Assembly: GCF_012849055.1 (NCBI RefSeq)
Contig: NZ_CP051677.1
Location: 4,789,001-4,853,000, forward strand
DNA: 64,000 nt
Direction of reading: 5' to 3'
Source: Spirosoma rhododendri
GTDB taxonomy: Bacteria; Bacteroidota; Bacteroidia; Cytophagales; Spirosomataceae
Shown here: one piece after another, positions 1 to 8,361 of the stretch
Layout of the letters: every line of letters begins with the position of its first letter
Numbering within the stretch: position 1 is the stretch's first letter
Notes under the pieces: model-generated
What the model saw: the letters and a program-made list of their open reading frames with translations, nothing else
What the model was told of the DNA's origin: nothing
The model's database searches: none
Made by a program: the position numbers and the translations under genes

Positions 1-1
1 T

Positions 2-304
2 GGTGCCAATGCCAAAACCGTTGAAGCTGGTTTCCGCATTATCCTGAAAGATCCAAACGTTAAGGCCATCCTGATCAACATCTTCGGCGGTATCGTTCGC
101 TGCGACCGCGTCGCTACGGGTGTCGTGGAAGCCTACAAAGCGATTGGCGATATCAAAGTGCCTATCATCGTTCGTTTGCAGGGTACCAACGCCGAAGAAG
201 GCGCGCGTATCATCGACGAGTCGGGCCTGAAAGTTTTCTCGGCAGTGCTGTTGAAAGAAGCCGCCGAAAAAGTGGAGCAGGTGCTGAAAGGTCAGCAGGC
301 TTAA
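2..304 (+). CDS. sucC: Succinyl-CoA synthetase (ADP-forming) beta subunit, C-terminal part
   Basis: The gene enters from the left edge; 100 residues are visible. They match the CoA-ligase domain of SucC, with the family motifs NIFGGIVRCD and VRLQGTNAEEG, and end in a short Lys/Gln-rich tail. The enzyme couples succinyl-CoA cleavage to nucleotide triphosphate formation in the TCA cycle and works with SucD in the cytoplasm. The ATP-grasp part lies outside the window. A strong hairpin follows the stop codon by 15 bases. Identity is secure from the motifs; nucleotide specificity cannot be judged here. Confidence 0.95.
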   Translation, partial: GANAKTVEAGFRIILKDPNVKAILINIFGGIVRCDRVATGVVEAYKAIGDIKVPIIVRLQGTNAEEGARIIDESGLKVFSAVLLKEAAEKVEQVLKGQQA

Positions 305-319
305 TTTTCGCCCATACTT

Positions 320-365
320 AAAAACGCATCGGCCCGAACTAGGTAGTTCGGGCCGATGCGTTTTT
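320..365. terminator. Bidirectional intrinsic terminator between sucC and lpxH
   Basis: Perfect 22-bp arms separated by only GG, with an A-tract at the left base and a T-tract at the right base, so the hairpin plus U-run works on both strands. It sits between two convergent genes (sucC on + and lpxH on -), as expected for a shared terminator. Confidence 0.92.
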
Positions 366-393
366 ACGAAATCCCCGACGAATCGCCTGTAGC

Positions 394-1200
394 CTACAGA
401 TGTTTCATCTGGTACGGCTGGTTGTCGGGCCAGGTTAGTAGTTGCAGGTCGGTGCCGTCGAATACAGCATAGGTTCGGGCCGATACCCATTCGCCAAGGT
501 TGATATAGCGGCTGTTGGCCGTCACGCTCAAATCGAGCGGTAAATGGCGATGCCCGAAGATGTAGTAATCGTGGTGCCGCTGCTGTTCGACTTCGCGGGC
601 ATACTGCATGAGCCATTCGCGGTCTTCGCCCAGGAACCGTTCTTCATCTTTTTTCTCGTTGCTGGCCCGGCTACTGCGTGACCATTTATGCGCCAGCCCA
701 ATGCCCAGATCTGGGTGGACATACCGAAACAAGCGCCGGGCTAACCGATTCTCAAACACTTTTTTGAGCTGTTTGTAGACGTAATCGCCCGGCCCGAGTC
801 CATCGCCATGCCCGATCAGGAACGCTTTTTCGCCCAGCTGATACTCGCGCGGGGCCCGGTACACCGGAATACCCATTTCATCGGTGAAGTAGCTATTCAT
901 CCACATATCGTGGTTGCCGGTGAAGAGCACGATGGGCAGTCCGGCATCGGTAAGTTCGGCCAGTTTACCCTGTAGGCGGGAAAATCCTTTCGGGATACTG
1001 TGCTTATATTCAAACCAGAAATCAAACACGTCGCCGACCAGAAAAATGATGGACGCATCGATTTTTACGTGATCGAGCCAGGCAACAACGGCCCGTTCGC
1101 GGGCGCGGCTCTGTTCGGGCGTTGGTGTACCCAGGTGGAAGTCGGAAGCGAAATAAGCTTTACGGCCGGGGGGCAGCGGAATGGTCTCAACGTCGGTCAT
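394..1200 (-). CDS. lpxH: UDP-2,3-diacylglucosamine pyrophosphohydrolase (lipid A synthesis)
   Basis: The 268-residue protein is a calcineurin-like metallophosphoesterase with all metal-binding blocks of LpxH: D20-x-H22 in SDFHLG, D57 in GDVFDFW, GNHD at 95-98, then GHGDG and GHRH further on. LpxH removes UMP from UDP-2,3-diacylglucosamine on the inner face of the inner membrane to give lipid X. I chose the ATG at 1200. An in-frame start at 1239 would add 13 hydrophobic residues that the family does not normally carry. The gene is convergent with sucC and shares its terminator. Some Bacteroidota carry paralogous UDP-diacylglucosamine hydrolases, so the exact subfamily is likely but not proven. 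Confidence 0.88.
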   Translation of the reverse strand: MTDVETIPLPPGRKAYFASDFHLGTPTPEQSRARERAVVAWLDHVKIDASIIFLVGDVFDFWFEYKHSIPKGFSRLQGKLAELTDAGLPIVLFTGNHDMWMNSYFTDEMGIPVYRAPREYQLGEKAFLIGHGDGLGPGDYVYKQLKKVFENRLARRLFRYVHPDLGIGLAHKWSRSSRASNEKKDEERFLGEDREWLMQYAREVEQQRHHDYYIFGHRHLPLDLSVTANSRYINLGEWVSARTYAVFDGTDLQLLTWPDNQPYQMKHL

Positions 1201-1365
1201 GACAGGCAAAGCTACGGCTTCTAACAGGATGAATAGCACGCGGATACGGCTGAAGCCGCAGAATTAACCGGAATCAGTTGCGATCAACAGCCGTGTCTGC
1301 ATCGTCTGCGCAGCATTCGTTACAAACATCTTTCCGAAACTGGTGGTATTAGAAAGAACCGTTGT

Positions 1366-1373
1366 TAATTTTG
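1366..1373 (+). promoter_or_regulatory. Bacteroidota -7 promoter element TAATTTTG
   Basis: Perfect match to TAnnTTTG, the -7 element of the Bacteroidota primary sigma factor. It ends 17 bases before the ATG at 1391. It lies downstream of an in-frame alternative start at 1343, so translation should begin at 1391. A clear -33 element is not obvious. Confidence 0.6.
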
Positions 1374-1390
1374 CGCATCATCATTTTACT

Positions 1391-2125
1391 ATGAAAATCA
1401 ACTCACTCCTGTACGCACTGCCCGTGTTACTGCTCACGTCCTGCTATGACACGGACACCGATGCATCGACGGGTAATACGGCTGATTACGGCAGCAAAAT
1501 ATTGGCCAAGCAAGTAGCTGGCGTAAACGTTATCAAGTCTGACGTCATCTACGATGAGCCCTGCGCCATTGTCGACGAAGAGCTTTTCCGCAAAACGTTC
1601 AACCTTGGTGAAGATGTTAAACTGGAAGACGTTAGTACGGGCAAAGGCTGCGAATACGAGTGGGCTGGTAACAAAGTAATGTTGTCGTTTGGCGGTAAAC
1701 GCCCTTACCAGTCGATGTTCATCGCTTCGTATCAGTTCGATAAGATGTATCAAGGTAAAGCGAAAGGTGAAGACGACGTTGCCAAAGCCGATACGCTTTC
1801 GGGCGCTACGGTTACGGCCACTCCCGGCGAGGCTGCTGGCACACCCCCCGATTCGGCCAAAGGCGAAGCGGATAAAGACCTGCCACAAATCAAACCCGCC
1901 GTTGCGCATGGCGAATACGAGCCCGTTAAGAACGTAGGCGACAAAGCTGTGTGGAATGCAGGAGAAGGAGCGCTACACGTCCTGTATATCAACCACATCA
2001 TCAACATTCAGGTCGAAACAAAAGACAAGAACGAGGTGAAGAAAGAGCGCGCTAAACTGATGGCGGAAGTCCTGATGGAGCGCATTCTGGATAAAGAATA
2101 TTTCCGGGCGATGGAGAGTCATTAA
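1391..2125 (+). CDS. Putative lipoprotein of unknown function
   Basis: The 244-residue product starts with a lipoprotein signal peptide; the lipobox LTSC puts the lipidated Cys at residue 18. No domain was recognised. A central stretch (about residues 125-165) is rich in Ala, Thr, Gly, Pro, Asp and Lys and looks like a flexible linker. The C-terminal part is predicted mixed alpha/beta and ends in a charged helix around KNEVKKERAKLMAEVL. Two internal cysteines (in EPCAIV and GKGCEYEW) could form a disulfide in the periplasm. The start was fixed by the promoter element at 1366-1373. The gene stands alone, convergent with bioB, and its stop codon lies in the left arm of the following hairpin. 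Confidence 0.75.
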   Translation: MKINSLLYALPVLLLTSCYDTDTDASTGNTADYGSKILAKQVAGVNVIKSDVIYDEPCAIVDEELFRKTFNLGEDVKLEDVSTGKGCEYEWAGNKVMLSFGGKRPYQSMFIASYQFDKMYQGKAKGEDDVAKADTLSGATVTATPGEAAGTPPDSAKGEADKDLPQIKPAVAHGEYEPVKNVGDKAVWNAGEGALHVLYINHIINIQVETKDKNEVKKERAKLMAEVLMERILDKEYFRAMESH

Positions 2126-2197
2126 TTTCTATCGTTTGTAAACTGAAAAAGGCCGTCATGCGACGGCCTTTTTCAGTTTACAAACGATAGAAATTAA
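2122..2197. terminator. Long perfect hairpin terminator after the lipoprotein gene
   Basis: 36-bp perfect arms (2122-2157 and 2162-2197) with the 4-base loop ATGC. The inner part has A5GGCCGTC paired to GACGGCCT5, a terminator core readable on both strands. The left arm includes the stop codon TAA of the upstream gene. Its outer end touches the next inverted repeat at 2196. Confidence 0.85.
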
Positions 2198-2297
2198 GTT
2201 GTAAAGTTATAGAGTCGTATAGTTGTAGAGTTGCTACCGCCGGATGGCTGACGCGGTAGCAACTCTACAACTATACGACTCTATAACTTTACAACTT
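2196..2297. repeat. Inverted repeat with period-8 arms (element A)
   Basis: Perfect 45-bp arms (2196-2240 and 2253-2297) with a 12-base loop. The left arm reads as tandem degenerate 8-mers: GTTGTAAA, GTTATAGA, GTCGTATA, GTTGTAGA, then GTTGCTACCGC. The left arm has almost no C and the right arm almost no G. The right end lies one base from the bioB stop codon. This is the cleanest member of the window-wide family. Confidence 0.9.
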
Positions 2298-2298
2298 C

Positions 2299-3294
2299 TT
2301 AAAGAGGAATTTGCTCGAAAACGACGGCGGGTTGGTCGTTATTCTTGAATGCTTTACGGGGGCGGATGTTCAGCGTCTGGAACAGCTGAAGATCAGCGTC
2401 TTCGTCGGGGTTGGGCGTGGTCAGGAGCTTGTCGCCGGCGAAGATCGAGTTGGCGCCAGCCATGAAGCAGAGTGCCTGCTCTTCGGTATTCATCCGGACG
2501 CGACCGGCCGACAACCGGACCATCGCTTTCGGCATGATGATACGAGCCGTCGCGATCATCCGTACCATTTCCCAGACCGACACGCGGGGCTGATCTTCCA
2601 GCGGGGTACCCTCTACCGGCACCAGCGCGTTGACCGGCACCGACTCCGGGTGCTGCGGGAGTGTCGACAGTGTATGCAACATCCCGATCCGGTCCTGATC
2701 GGACTCGCCCATGCCGATGATGCCACCCGAGCAAACCGAGATACCGGCTTTGCGGGCGTGGCCGAGCGTGTCGAGCCGGTCGTCGTAGGTGCGGGTGCTG
2801 ATGATGTCGCCGTAGTATTCTTCGCTGGTGTCGAGGTTGTGGTTGTAAGCGTACAGTCCCGCGTCTTTCAGCTTCTGCGCCTGACTTTCGGTGAGCATCC
2901 CCAGCGTGCAGCACACTTCCAGACCCAGTTCATTGACGCCCTGTACCATGTCGAGCACCTTATCGAAATCGCGGTTGTCGCGCACTTCGCGCCAGGCCGC
3001 ACCCATGCAGAAGCGCGTACTGCCCGTGTCTTTGGCCCGTTGCGCAGCCGTCAGTACCTCATCGACCTCCATCAGCTTGTGGGTCTTGACGGCGGTGTGG
3101 TAGCGGGCGGCCTGCGGACAATAGGCGCAGTCTTCGGGGCAACCACCCGTCTTGACCGACAGCAGCGTACAGACCTGCACTTCCTGCGGGTCGTGGTTTT
3201 CGCGGTGTACGGTGGCGGCCCGATAAATCAGGTCCAGAACGGGTGAATTATAGATGTCGGCAATTTCAGCACGGGTCCAGTCGGTACGCAGCAT
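2299..3294 (-). CDS. bioB: Biotin synthase
   Basis: 331 residues, a usual BioB length. The radical-SAM [4Fe-4S] motif is C52-x3-C56-x2-C59 (CPEDCAYC). Family blocks such as [18 protein letters not shown] and the C-terminal [13 protein letters not shown], which carries [2Fe-2S] and substrate-site residues, are present. The enzyme inserts sulfur into dethiobiotin to give biotin in the cytoplasm. No other bio gene is adjacent. The start at 3294 is close to a period-7 hairpin (3300-3377), and a TAnnTTTG promoter element lies just beyond it, so the mRNA leader would be almost all hairpin. Confidence 0.97.
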   Translation of the reverse strand: MLRTDWTRAEIADIYNSPVLDLIYRAATVHRENHDPQEVQVCTLLSVKTGGCPEDCAYCPQAARYHTAVKTHKLMEVDEVLTAAQRAKDTGSTRFCMGAAWREVRDNRDFDKVLDMVQGVNELGLEVCCTLGMLTESQAQKLKDAGLYAYNHNLDTSEEYYGDIISTRTYDDRLDTLGHARKAGISVCSGGIIGMGESDQDRIGMLHTLSTLPQHPESVPVNALVPVEGTPLEDQPRVSVWEMVRMIATARIIMPKAMVRLSAGRVRMNTEEQALCFMAGANSIFAGDKLLTTPNPDEDADLQLFQTLNIRPRKAFKNNDQPAVVFEQIPL

Positions 3295-3299
3295 AGTTC

Positions 3300-3377
3300 A
3301 GTTTGCAGTTTGTAGTTCGTGGTTTATTGGTTCGGCGCGCCAGCTAACTACGAACGACACGCGACAAACGACAAACC
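3300..3377. repeat. Inverted repeat with period-7 arms in the bioB leader (element B)
   Basis: The left arm reads GTTTGCA, GTTTGTA, GTTCGTG, GTTTATTG, then GTTCGGCGCGCC. The right arm, read on the other strand, gives GTTTGTC, GTTTGTC, GCGTGTC, GTTCGTA. Pairing is imperfect but the 7-base phase is kept on both sides. It lies between the bioB start codon (3294) and its likely promoter (3385-3392). Confidence 0.75.
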
Positions 3378-3384
3378 ACTATGA

Positions 3385-3392
3385 CAAATATA
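3385..3392 (-). promoter_or_regulatory. Predicted bioB -7 promoter element TATATTTG (minus strand)
   Basis: On the minus strand the sequence is TATATTTG, a perfect TAnnTTTG match. Transcription would begin near 3378, so the 5' leader would consist of element B. No convincing -33 box was found. Confidence 0.5.
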
Positions 3393-3483
3393 GTCGGCCG
3401 AGCGGATTTGGCGCGCCGATTAGCTGCACTAGTTGTTTTTGCCGCTGTATCAGCCTGTGACTGACCGATACCAGTTCTGTTTA

Positions 3484-3609
3484 AAAAGTTGTAGAGTTTG
3501 ATAGTTGTATGGTTGTAAAGTTGGCTGGCGCCGGATGTACTGGACGCGGTAGCAACTGTCCAACTCTGCAACTATCAAACTCTACAACTTTTCAACTATC
3601 CAACTCTAT
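3484..3609. repeat. Inverted repeat with period-8 arms (element C)
   Basis: Left arm units: GTTGTAGA, GTTTGATA, GTTGTATG, GTTGTAAA, then GTTGGCTGGCGCC. The right arm read on the other strand has two more outer units (GTTGGATA, GTTGAAAA) before GTTGTAGA, GTTTGATA, GTTGCAGA, GTTGGACA. The arms differ by whole 8-base units. It lies between the SMP-30 gene end (3623) and the bioB leader. The remaining bases of this 328-base gap, about 3393-3483, show nothing recognisable. Confidence 0.85.
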
Positions 3610-3622
3610 CTATCCGTTGGCG

Positions 3623-4672
3623 CTAAAGGCTGAGTTTGCCCTGAATACGGCCTTTCGTGGTGGTTTTGATACGGCATAGGTATGTTCCCGACGCGATGTA
3701 GAGCGTTGAGCCGTCGTCGCCCCAGGCACAGTTGGCGATCACTTCGCCCGTATCGAGCCGACCGATCAGTTTGCCGGGCTTACCAGCTCCAGCGGGCGCG
3801 ATAATCAGCAACCCACCGGGGCCGCTTGCCCACAGATTCCCCGCTTTATCGGCCTTCAGGCCGTCCGGCACTTCTTTGTAGCGGAGCCGGGGCAGTTTAC
3901 TCATGTCGAAATAAACCAGTCCTTTGCCCAGCTTGCCCCCCGCCAGTATGGGATAGGCCATGATGATCGGTTTGGTTGAATCGGACTGGGAAACAAACAG
4001 CGTTTTACCATCCATCGACAACGCCAGTCCGTTCGGGTGGGTCATGTCACGGATGAGTAGCGTGGCCGGGCCGCTACCGTCGACCGGGAGTCGGTACACA
4101 CCGTTTACGGGCTGTTCGCGGGCGGGATCACGATCCTTCTTCGGCAGGCCGTATGAGGGGTCGGAGAAGTAGATGCTACCGTCGGGGTGGACGATCACGT
4201 CGTTAGGGCTGTTGTAGCGTTTTCCCTGATAGGTGTCGCTCAGGGTTTCTTTGCCGCCATGACCCACCAATGGCATACGGGCAATGCGCCGGTCGCCGTG
4301 ATCGCAGACGATCAGCCGCCCCTGCAAATCGACCGACATACCATTGGTGCCGGGCTCTTCGCTGTACGGCAGTCGGCCGGTGTAACCCGTATGTTCGAGG
4401 AATTTAGCCGTTCCTGTTGTTGGGGACCAGCTATAGGTAGTTTGCGCTTTAGTGTCGTTGACGAGCAGGTAGCTGCTGTCTCTGGCCCATACCGGCCCTT
4501 CCAGATGCCCAAATCCCGACCCGACAACTTCGATGGTCGTGCCGGGGGCAATCAGTTTGTCGAGCTGCGGGTCCATTCTGATGACGGTACCAATGGTGGT
4601 GTATTGGGGAGACTGGGCTATCACAGACCCAGCCAGTAAGCTACTGACGATACAGGCAGACAGAAATCGCAT
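3623..4672 (-). CDS. SMP-30/gluconolactonase-family protein, exported
   Basis: 349 residues with a cleavable signal peptide (residues 1-19, cut before QSPQ), so periplasmic or extracellular. The rest is a six-bladed SMP-30/LRE-type beta-propeller with typical blade motifs NGMSVDLQGRLIVCDHG, SPNDVIVHPDGSIYFSDPSYG, HPNGLALSMDGKTLFVS and CAWGDDGSTLYIAS. Members bind a divalent metal and hydrolyse sugar lactones, often gluconolactone; the substrate here is not known. The start codon lies 5 bases from the period-7 repeat 4678-4753, which therefore occupies the leader. A structurally similar but unrelated-sequence propeller protein is encoded divergently at 4880. Confidence 0.88.
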   Translation of the reverse strand: MRFLSACIVSSLLAGSVIAQSPQYTTIGTVIRMDPQLDKLIAPGTTIEVVGSGFGHLEGPVWARDSSYLLVNDTKAQTTYSWSPTTGTAKFLEHTGYTGRLPYSEEPGTNGMSVDLQGRLIVCDHGDRRIARMPLVGHGGKETLSDTYQGKRYNSPNDVIVHPDGSIYFSDPSYGLPKKDRDPAREQPVNGVYRLPVDGSGPATLLIRDMTHPNGLALSMDGKTLFVSQSDSTKPIIMAYPILAGGKLGKGLVYFDMSKLPRLRYKEVPDGLKADKAGNLWASGPGGLLIIAPAGAGKPGKLIGRLDTGEVIANCAWGDDGSTLYIASGTYLCRIKTTTKGRIQGKLSL

Positions 4673-4677
4673 AACGT

Positions 4678-4753
4678 TGAGTTTTCGGTTTGAGATTCGT
4701 CGTTCGTGGTTGACCAGTGATGGCAGAACGACAAACTACAAACCGAAAACTCA
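4678..4753. repeat. Inverted repeat with period-7 arms (element D)
   Basis: Left arm units: GTTTTCG, GTTTGAG, ATTCGTC, GTTCGTG, GTTGACC. The right arm read on the other strand gives GTTTTCG, GTTTGTA, GTTTGTC, GTTCTGC. The outer 15 bases match exactly. It lies just upstream of the SMP-30 start codon (4672, minus strand), in the gap to a divergent + strand gene. Bases 4754-4879 show no clear promoter match. Confidence 0.85.
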
Positions 4754-4879
4754 GCGCAGAATGTTATTGATTCCGATGAAGATTATTTAGCGCCGACCGA
4801 CTTGTACCACCCAGGCCCATTTTGAAACCTTAGCGCATACGATCGGTTATCTGAGCAGTTTATCCGTCACGCTCAACGC

Positions 4880-5965
4880 ATGAAAACGCAGCTACTAGGT
4901 CTGTTTACCCTAATGAGTATCGCATCAACGCAGGCCCAGCCGGGTCAGTCGCAAACCCCGCTCGAAACAGTCGCCGAGTTCGGCAAATTCCAGCCCATCG
5001 GTCTTGGCGTTTCCAAGGAGCGCCGAATTTTCGTCACCTTCCCCAAGAAGCCCGAAAACTACAATTACGGCCTGGCCGAAATCGTCAACGGCGAACGGAA
5101 ACCGTACCCCAATGCCGAATGGAATCAATGGGATTCGCTGAAGCCCAAAGACCGGTTCATGAACGTGCAGGCCCTGTTTGTCGACAATACCAACGCGCTT
5201 TGGGTGCTCGATCCCGGTAACCCCGGTGAAGAAGCGACCATTCCTGATGGTGTCAAGCTGATGAAGATCGACCTGGCGAATAACAAAGTCGAACAGATTT
5301 ACCGGTTCAACGACTTACCCCGCGAACAGACGGCGCTTAACGATGTCCGCATCGACACGGAACATCAGTATGCTTACCTATCGGACCCCAAACGGTCGTC
5401 GGTGGTCGTGCTGAACCTGAAAACGGGTAAAAGCCGGACGGTATTGACCGACGACAAATCGACGAAAGCAGAACCGGGCTTCACGCTGCGGCTGGATGGC
5501 AAAATTGTGAAAGACAAAACGGGTAAGCCGTTCAGCAGTAACGTCAACGGCATCGCCCTGACCGACGACAATCGGTATTTTTATTACCGCGCCATCAACC
5601 AGACTAAGCTATACCGCATCCCGACCGAAGATCTGCGGAACGAATCGCTCAGTCCAGCGCAGTTATCGGCGAAGGTCGAAACGATGGGTGAGGTGGGCGT
5701 GTCGCACGGTATGACGTCCGACAAAGCCGGAAACGTGTACTTAACCGATTCACCCAATCAGGCTGTGCGGTATTTTACGCCGAAGCGGGAGCTGAAAACA
5801 CTCGTCCGCGACGGACGGCTGATCTGGCCCGATAGTTTCGCCGTGGGTTGGGATGGGTACCTATACCTGACCTGCGCGCAGATCAACCGGGGCAAAAAGT
5901 ACAACGACGGCGAAGACAAAACCGATTACCCATACCGCCTGTACCGGATGAAACTTCCTAACTAG
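4880..5965 (+). CDS. Yellow / major royal jelly protein-family protein, exported
   Basis: 361 residues with a signal peptide (residues 1-19, cut before QPGQ). The body matches the MRJP/Yellow beta-propeller family: FQPIGLGVSKERRIFVTFP, ALFVDNTNALWVLDPGN, LNDVRIDTEHQYAYLSD, SSNVNGIALTDDNRYFYYRA, SHGMTSDKAGNVYLTDS and WPDSFAVGWDGYLYLTCAQ. Bacterial members are exported and of unsettled function; sugar or small-molecule binding or lactonase-like activity has been suggested for related propellers. The stop codon ends at the first base of a period-8 inverted repeat (5965-6069). Confidence 0.88.
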   Translation: MKTQLLGLFTLMSIASTQAQPGQSQTPLETVAEFGKFQPIGLGVSKERRIFVTFPKKPENYNYGLAEIVNGERKPYPNAEWNQWDSLKPKDRFMNVQALFVDNTNALWVLDPGNPGEEATIPDGVKLMKIDLANNKVEQIYRFNDLPREQTALNDVRIDTEHQYAYLSDPKRSSVVVLNLKTGKSRTVLTDDKSTKAEPGFTLRLDGKIVKDKTGKPFSSNVNGIALTDDNRYFYYRAINQTKLYRIPTEDLRNESLSPAQLSAKVETMGEVGVSHGMTSDKAGNVYLTDSPNQAVRYFTPKRELKTLVRDGRLIWPDSFAVGWDGYLYLTCAQINRGKKYNDGEDKTDYPYRLYRMKLPN

Positions 5966-6069
5966 AAGTTGTAAAGTTGGATAGTCGTAGCGTTGTAAAG
6001 TTGCTGGCGCGTCCAGTACCTCCGGCGCCAGCAACTTTACAGCGCTACAACTCTCTAACTTTACAATTC
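5965..6069. repeat. Inverted repeat with period-8 arms (element E)
   Basis: Left arm units: GTTGTAAA, GTTGGATA, GTCGTAGC, GTTGTAAA, then GTTGCTGGCGC. The right arm is its near-perfect complement (about 41 of 45 positions). The asymmetric tip matches that of element C (3484-3609), but in the opposite orientation. It starts on the last base of the upstream stop codon. Confidence 0.9.
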
Positions 6070-6121
6070 AATTTTCCGCTGTGCGCGACCATTTGCGTTA
6101 ATTTCGGGTTAATCCCGTACC

Positions 6122-6154
6122 AAGCCACCCCGGCCCGCTGCCGTTGGGTGGCTT
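6122..6154 (+). promoter_or_regulatory. Leader hairpin upstream of the TonB receptor
   Basis: Perfect 9-bp stem AAGCCACCC / GGGTGGCTT with a 15-base GC-rich loop, 13 bases before the ATG at 6168. It could affect translation of the receptor. It does not match a riboswitch I can name, so the role is open. Confidence 0.35.
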
Positions 6155-6167
6155 CTTATTGGGTTTT

Positions 6168-8291
6168 ATGAAGTATTACTACGCATCAACAGTACTGGTT
6201 ATTGGTACGCTGACCCTGGCGTCGGCACAAACACCGGCCCCGGATTCCCTTACCCGCTCGCTCGATGATACCTTACAGCTCAACGAGGTGATCGTGCGGG
6301 GCTATGCCACCAACCGGCGGCTCTTGGAAACACCCGCATCAATTGGTCTGCTGGGTCGGCGCGAGCTGAATCAGCGGTTCGGCATTCCGACGCTGATCCC
6401 GGCGCTCAACACGATACCCGGTGTCCGGGCTGATGAACGGTCGCCGGGGAGTTACCGGCTGGCGATTCGGGGCAGTGCCATTCGCTCACCATTTGGGGTG
6501 CGCAACGTGAAGACGTACTGGAACGAGATTCCGCTGACCGACGCGGGTGGCAACACCCCCCTCAACGCCCTCGACGTGCGGGCGCTGGGCCGGGTCGAAA
6601 TCATCAAAGGCCCATCGGGCAGCCTGTACGGGGCAGGTACGGGTGGTACGCTGCTGTTCAGAGGACTAGCGGTGCCGAGCGGCAAAACGAGCGTCGAACT
6701 ATCGGGGCTGGCGGGTAGCTACGGCCTGTTTGGCAACAACGTGTCGATTCAGTCGGGTACCGACAATTCGGCGGTGTCGGTTAGTTACAACCATTTGCAG
6801 GCCGATGGCTACCGCGATCACACAGCCGCCGTACGCGATAATTTCAATTTGACAGGTTCGTTTGCGGTGTCGGCCAAACGCACGATTTCGGTGCTGGGCC
6901 TTTATTCCGACCTGCACTATGAAACACCGGGCGGGCTGAACGAAGCGCAGTACCGGGCCAATCCGCGCGCATCGCGACCAGCCACGGCCACCCTGCCCGG
7001 CAGCGCGCAGCAGCAGGCCGGTATCTACCAGAAGTTTGGCTTGCTCGGCGTATCGCAGGAGTACCGCTGGAACGACCGGATTCAGAACACAACGGTGCTG
7101 TATGGCTCGACAACTGACTTTGCGAATCCGTTTATCACCAACTACGAAAAACGCGCCGATCAGGGGCTGGGTGGCCGCACGATCACGCAGTTTCGCCTGC
7201 CCAACGGCCCCCTGCCGACGACCTTCACCGCCGGGGGTGAACTGCTCCGCACCTTCACCGTCGACCGGAACTTTGGCAACCGGCAGGGCGTACCCGACAC
7301 CATCCAAACCGACGAAGAACTGACCGCCCGCCAACTGACGCTGTTCGTGCAGGCCGAGACGCAGTTACCCGCCCAGTTCCGGCTGACAGCCGGACTGAGC
7401 CGCAACGACGTTCGCTACGGGTTTACGCGCTTCCCGGTGCGATCGGCCAACGCCGTACCGGCGCAACAGCTAACCCGTACGTTCGACCCGGTCTGGTTGC
7501 CACGTGTGGCCCTGCTGCGTACGTTCGGACAGCGGCTGTCGGCCTACGCCAGCATCAGCACAGGGTATTCGGCTCCATCGAGTCAGGAAGTACGGCCGTC
7601 GGCGGGGGGCTTCAACACGACGCTGAACCCCGAACGCGGCATTAATTACGAACTGGGTCTGCGCGGCTCAACCCGCAATGGGCGGCTACGGGTCGATCTG
7701 GCCCTGTACCAGTTTCGACTGCGGGAGACCATTGTCCGGCGGTCGAACGCGGCTGGGGCGGAGTTCTTTGTGAATGCCGGACGTACCGATCAACGGGGAC
7801 TGGAAGGGCAGTTTTCGTACGATTTTTTGCGGAGCAACCCCGATCCAGCCGTTCGCCAGTTTGTTACGCTGGGCCGGCTCTGGACGAGCCTGACGCTGAC
7901 CGATTACCGCTTCCGCGACTATCAGCAGGGCAGCGCCGACCTCTCAAACAACCGCATTCCGGGCGTGGCTCCGGTGACAGTCGTAGCGGGTTTTGATTTT
8001 GAAACGCGGCCGGGCCTGTACGCGCACCTGACCTATCAGTACCTGAACGAGTTTCCGCTAAACGATGCCGGAACGGTCAGCTCCGACCCAACCCGGTTAC
8101 TTCAGGCGACGCTGGGCTACCGGCTGACATGGGCGCAGCGCTGGACAGTCGATTTCTACGCCAGTGGCGACAACCTGCTGAATCAGATATATTCGCTGGG
8201 CTATGACCTCAACGCTGTGGGCAACCGCTACTATAACGCAGCCCCCGCCCGTAACGGACTGGCCGGGTTACGGCTTGGTCTGAAATGGTGA
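6168..8291 (+). CDS. TonB-dependent outer membrane receptor
   Basis: 707 residues: signal peptide 1-20 (cut near ASAQ), plug domain about 35-155 and a 22-stranded barrel ending in an aromatic residue (GLKW). Plug motifs include LNEVIVRGY as TonB box region, RLAIRGSAIRSPFGVRN and VEIIKGPSGSLYGAGTGG. It has no N-terminal carboxypeptidase-like domain, so it is not a SusC protein; the form is closer to siderophore or metal-chelate receptors. Substrate unknown. I chose the ATG at 6168 because the signal peptide begins there; an in-frame TTG at 6144 lies in a hairpin. The ABC genes that follow have their own promoter, so a shared pathway is not implied. Confidence 0.92.
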   Translation: MKYYYASTVLVIGTLTLASAQTPAPDSLTRSLDDTLQLNEVIVRGYATNRRLLETPASIGLLGRRELNQRFGIPTLIPALNTIPGVRADERSPGSYRLAIRGSAIRSPFGVRNVKTYWNEIPLTDAGGNTPLNALDVRALGRVEIIKGPSGSLYGAGTGGTLLFRGLAVPSGKTSVELSGLAGSYGLFGNNVSIQSGTDNSAVSVSYNHLQADGYRDHTAAVRDNFNLTGSFAVSAKRTISVLGLYSDLHYETPGGLNEAQYRANPRASRPATATLPGSAQQQAGIYQKFGLLGVSQEYRWNDRIQNTTVLYGSTTDFANPFITNYEKRADQGLGGRTITQFRLPNGPLPTTFTAGGELLRTFTVDRNFGNRQGVPDTIQTDEELTARQLTLFVQAETQLPAQFRLTAGLSRNDVRYGFTRFPVRSANAVPAQQLTRTFDPVWLPRVALLRTFGQRLSAYASISTGYSAPSSQEVRPSAGGFNTTLNPERGINYELGLRGSTRNGRLRVDLALYQFRLRETIVRRSNAAGAEFFVNAGRTDQRGLEGQFSYDFLRSNPDPAVRQFVTLGRLWTSLTLTDYRFRDYQQGSADLSNNRIPGVAPVTVVAGFDFETRPGLYAHLTYQYLNEFPLNDAGTVSSDPTRLLQATLGYRLTWAQRWTVDFYASGDNLLNQIYSLGYDLNAVGNRYYNAAPARNGLAGLRLGLKW

Positions 8292-8323
8292 TGAGTGGTA
8301 AGGGGCTACCAGCGGTACGGCTG

Positions 8324-8331
8324 TAGTTTTG
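8324..8331 (+). promoter_or_regulatory. Bacteroidota -7 promoter element TAGTTTTG
   Basis: Perfect TAnnTTTG match ending 30 bases before the GTG at 8362. It overlaps an in-frame TTG at 8329, which therefore cannot be the translation start of the ABC ATPase gene. Confidence 0.6.
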
Positions 8332-8361
8332 CCGCTGGTTGTCTCCTCACTCCTACTGCCT

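Noticed and set aside
2196..2297. Inverted repeats considered as CRISPR arrays
   Set aside because: The unit is only 7-8 bases, there are no unique spacers, arms are inverted and no cas genes are present.
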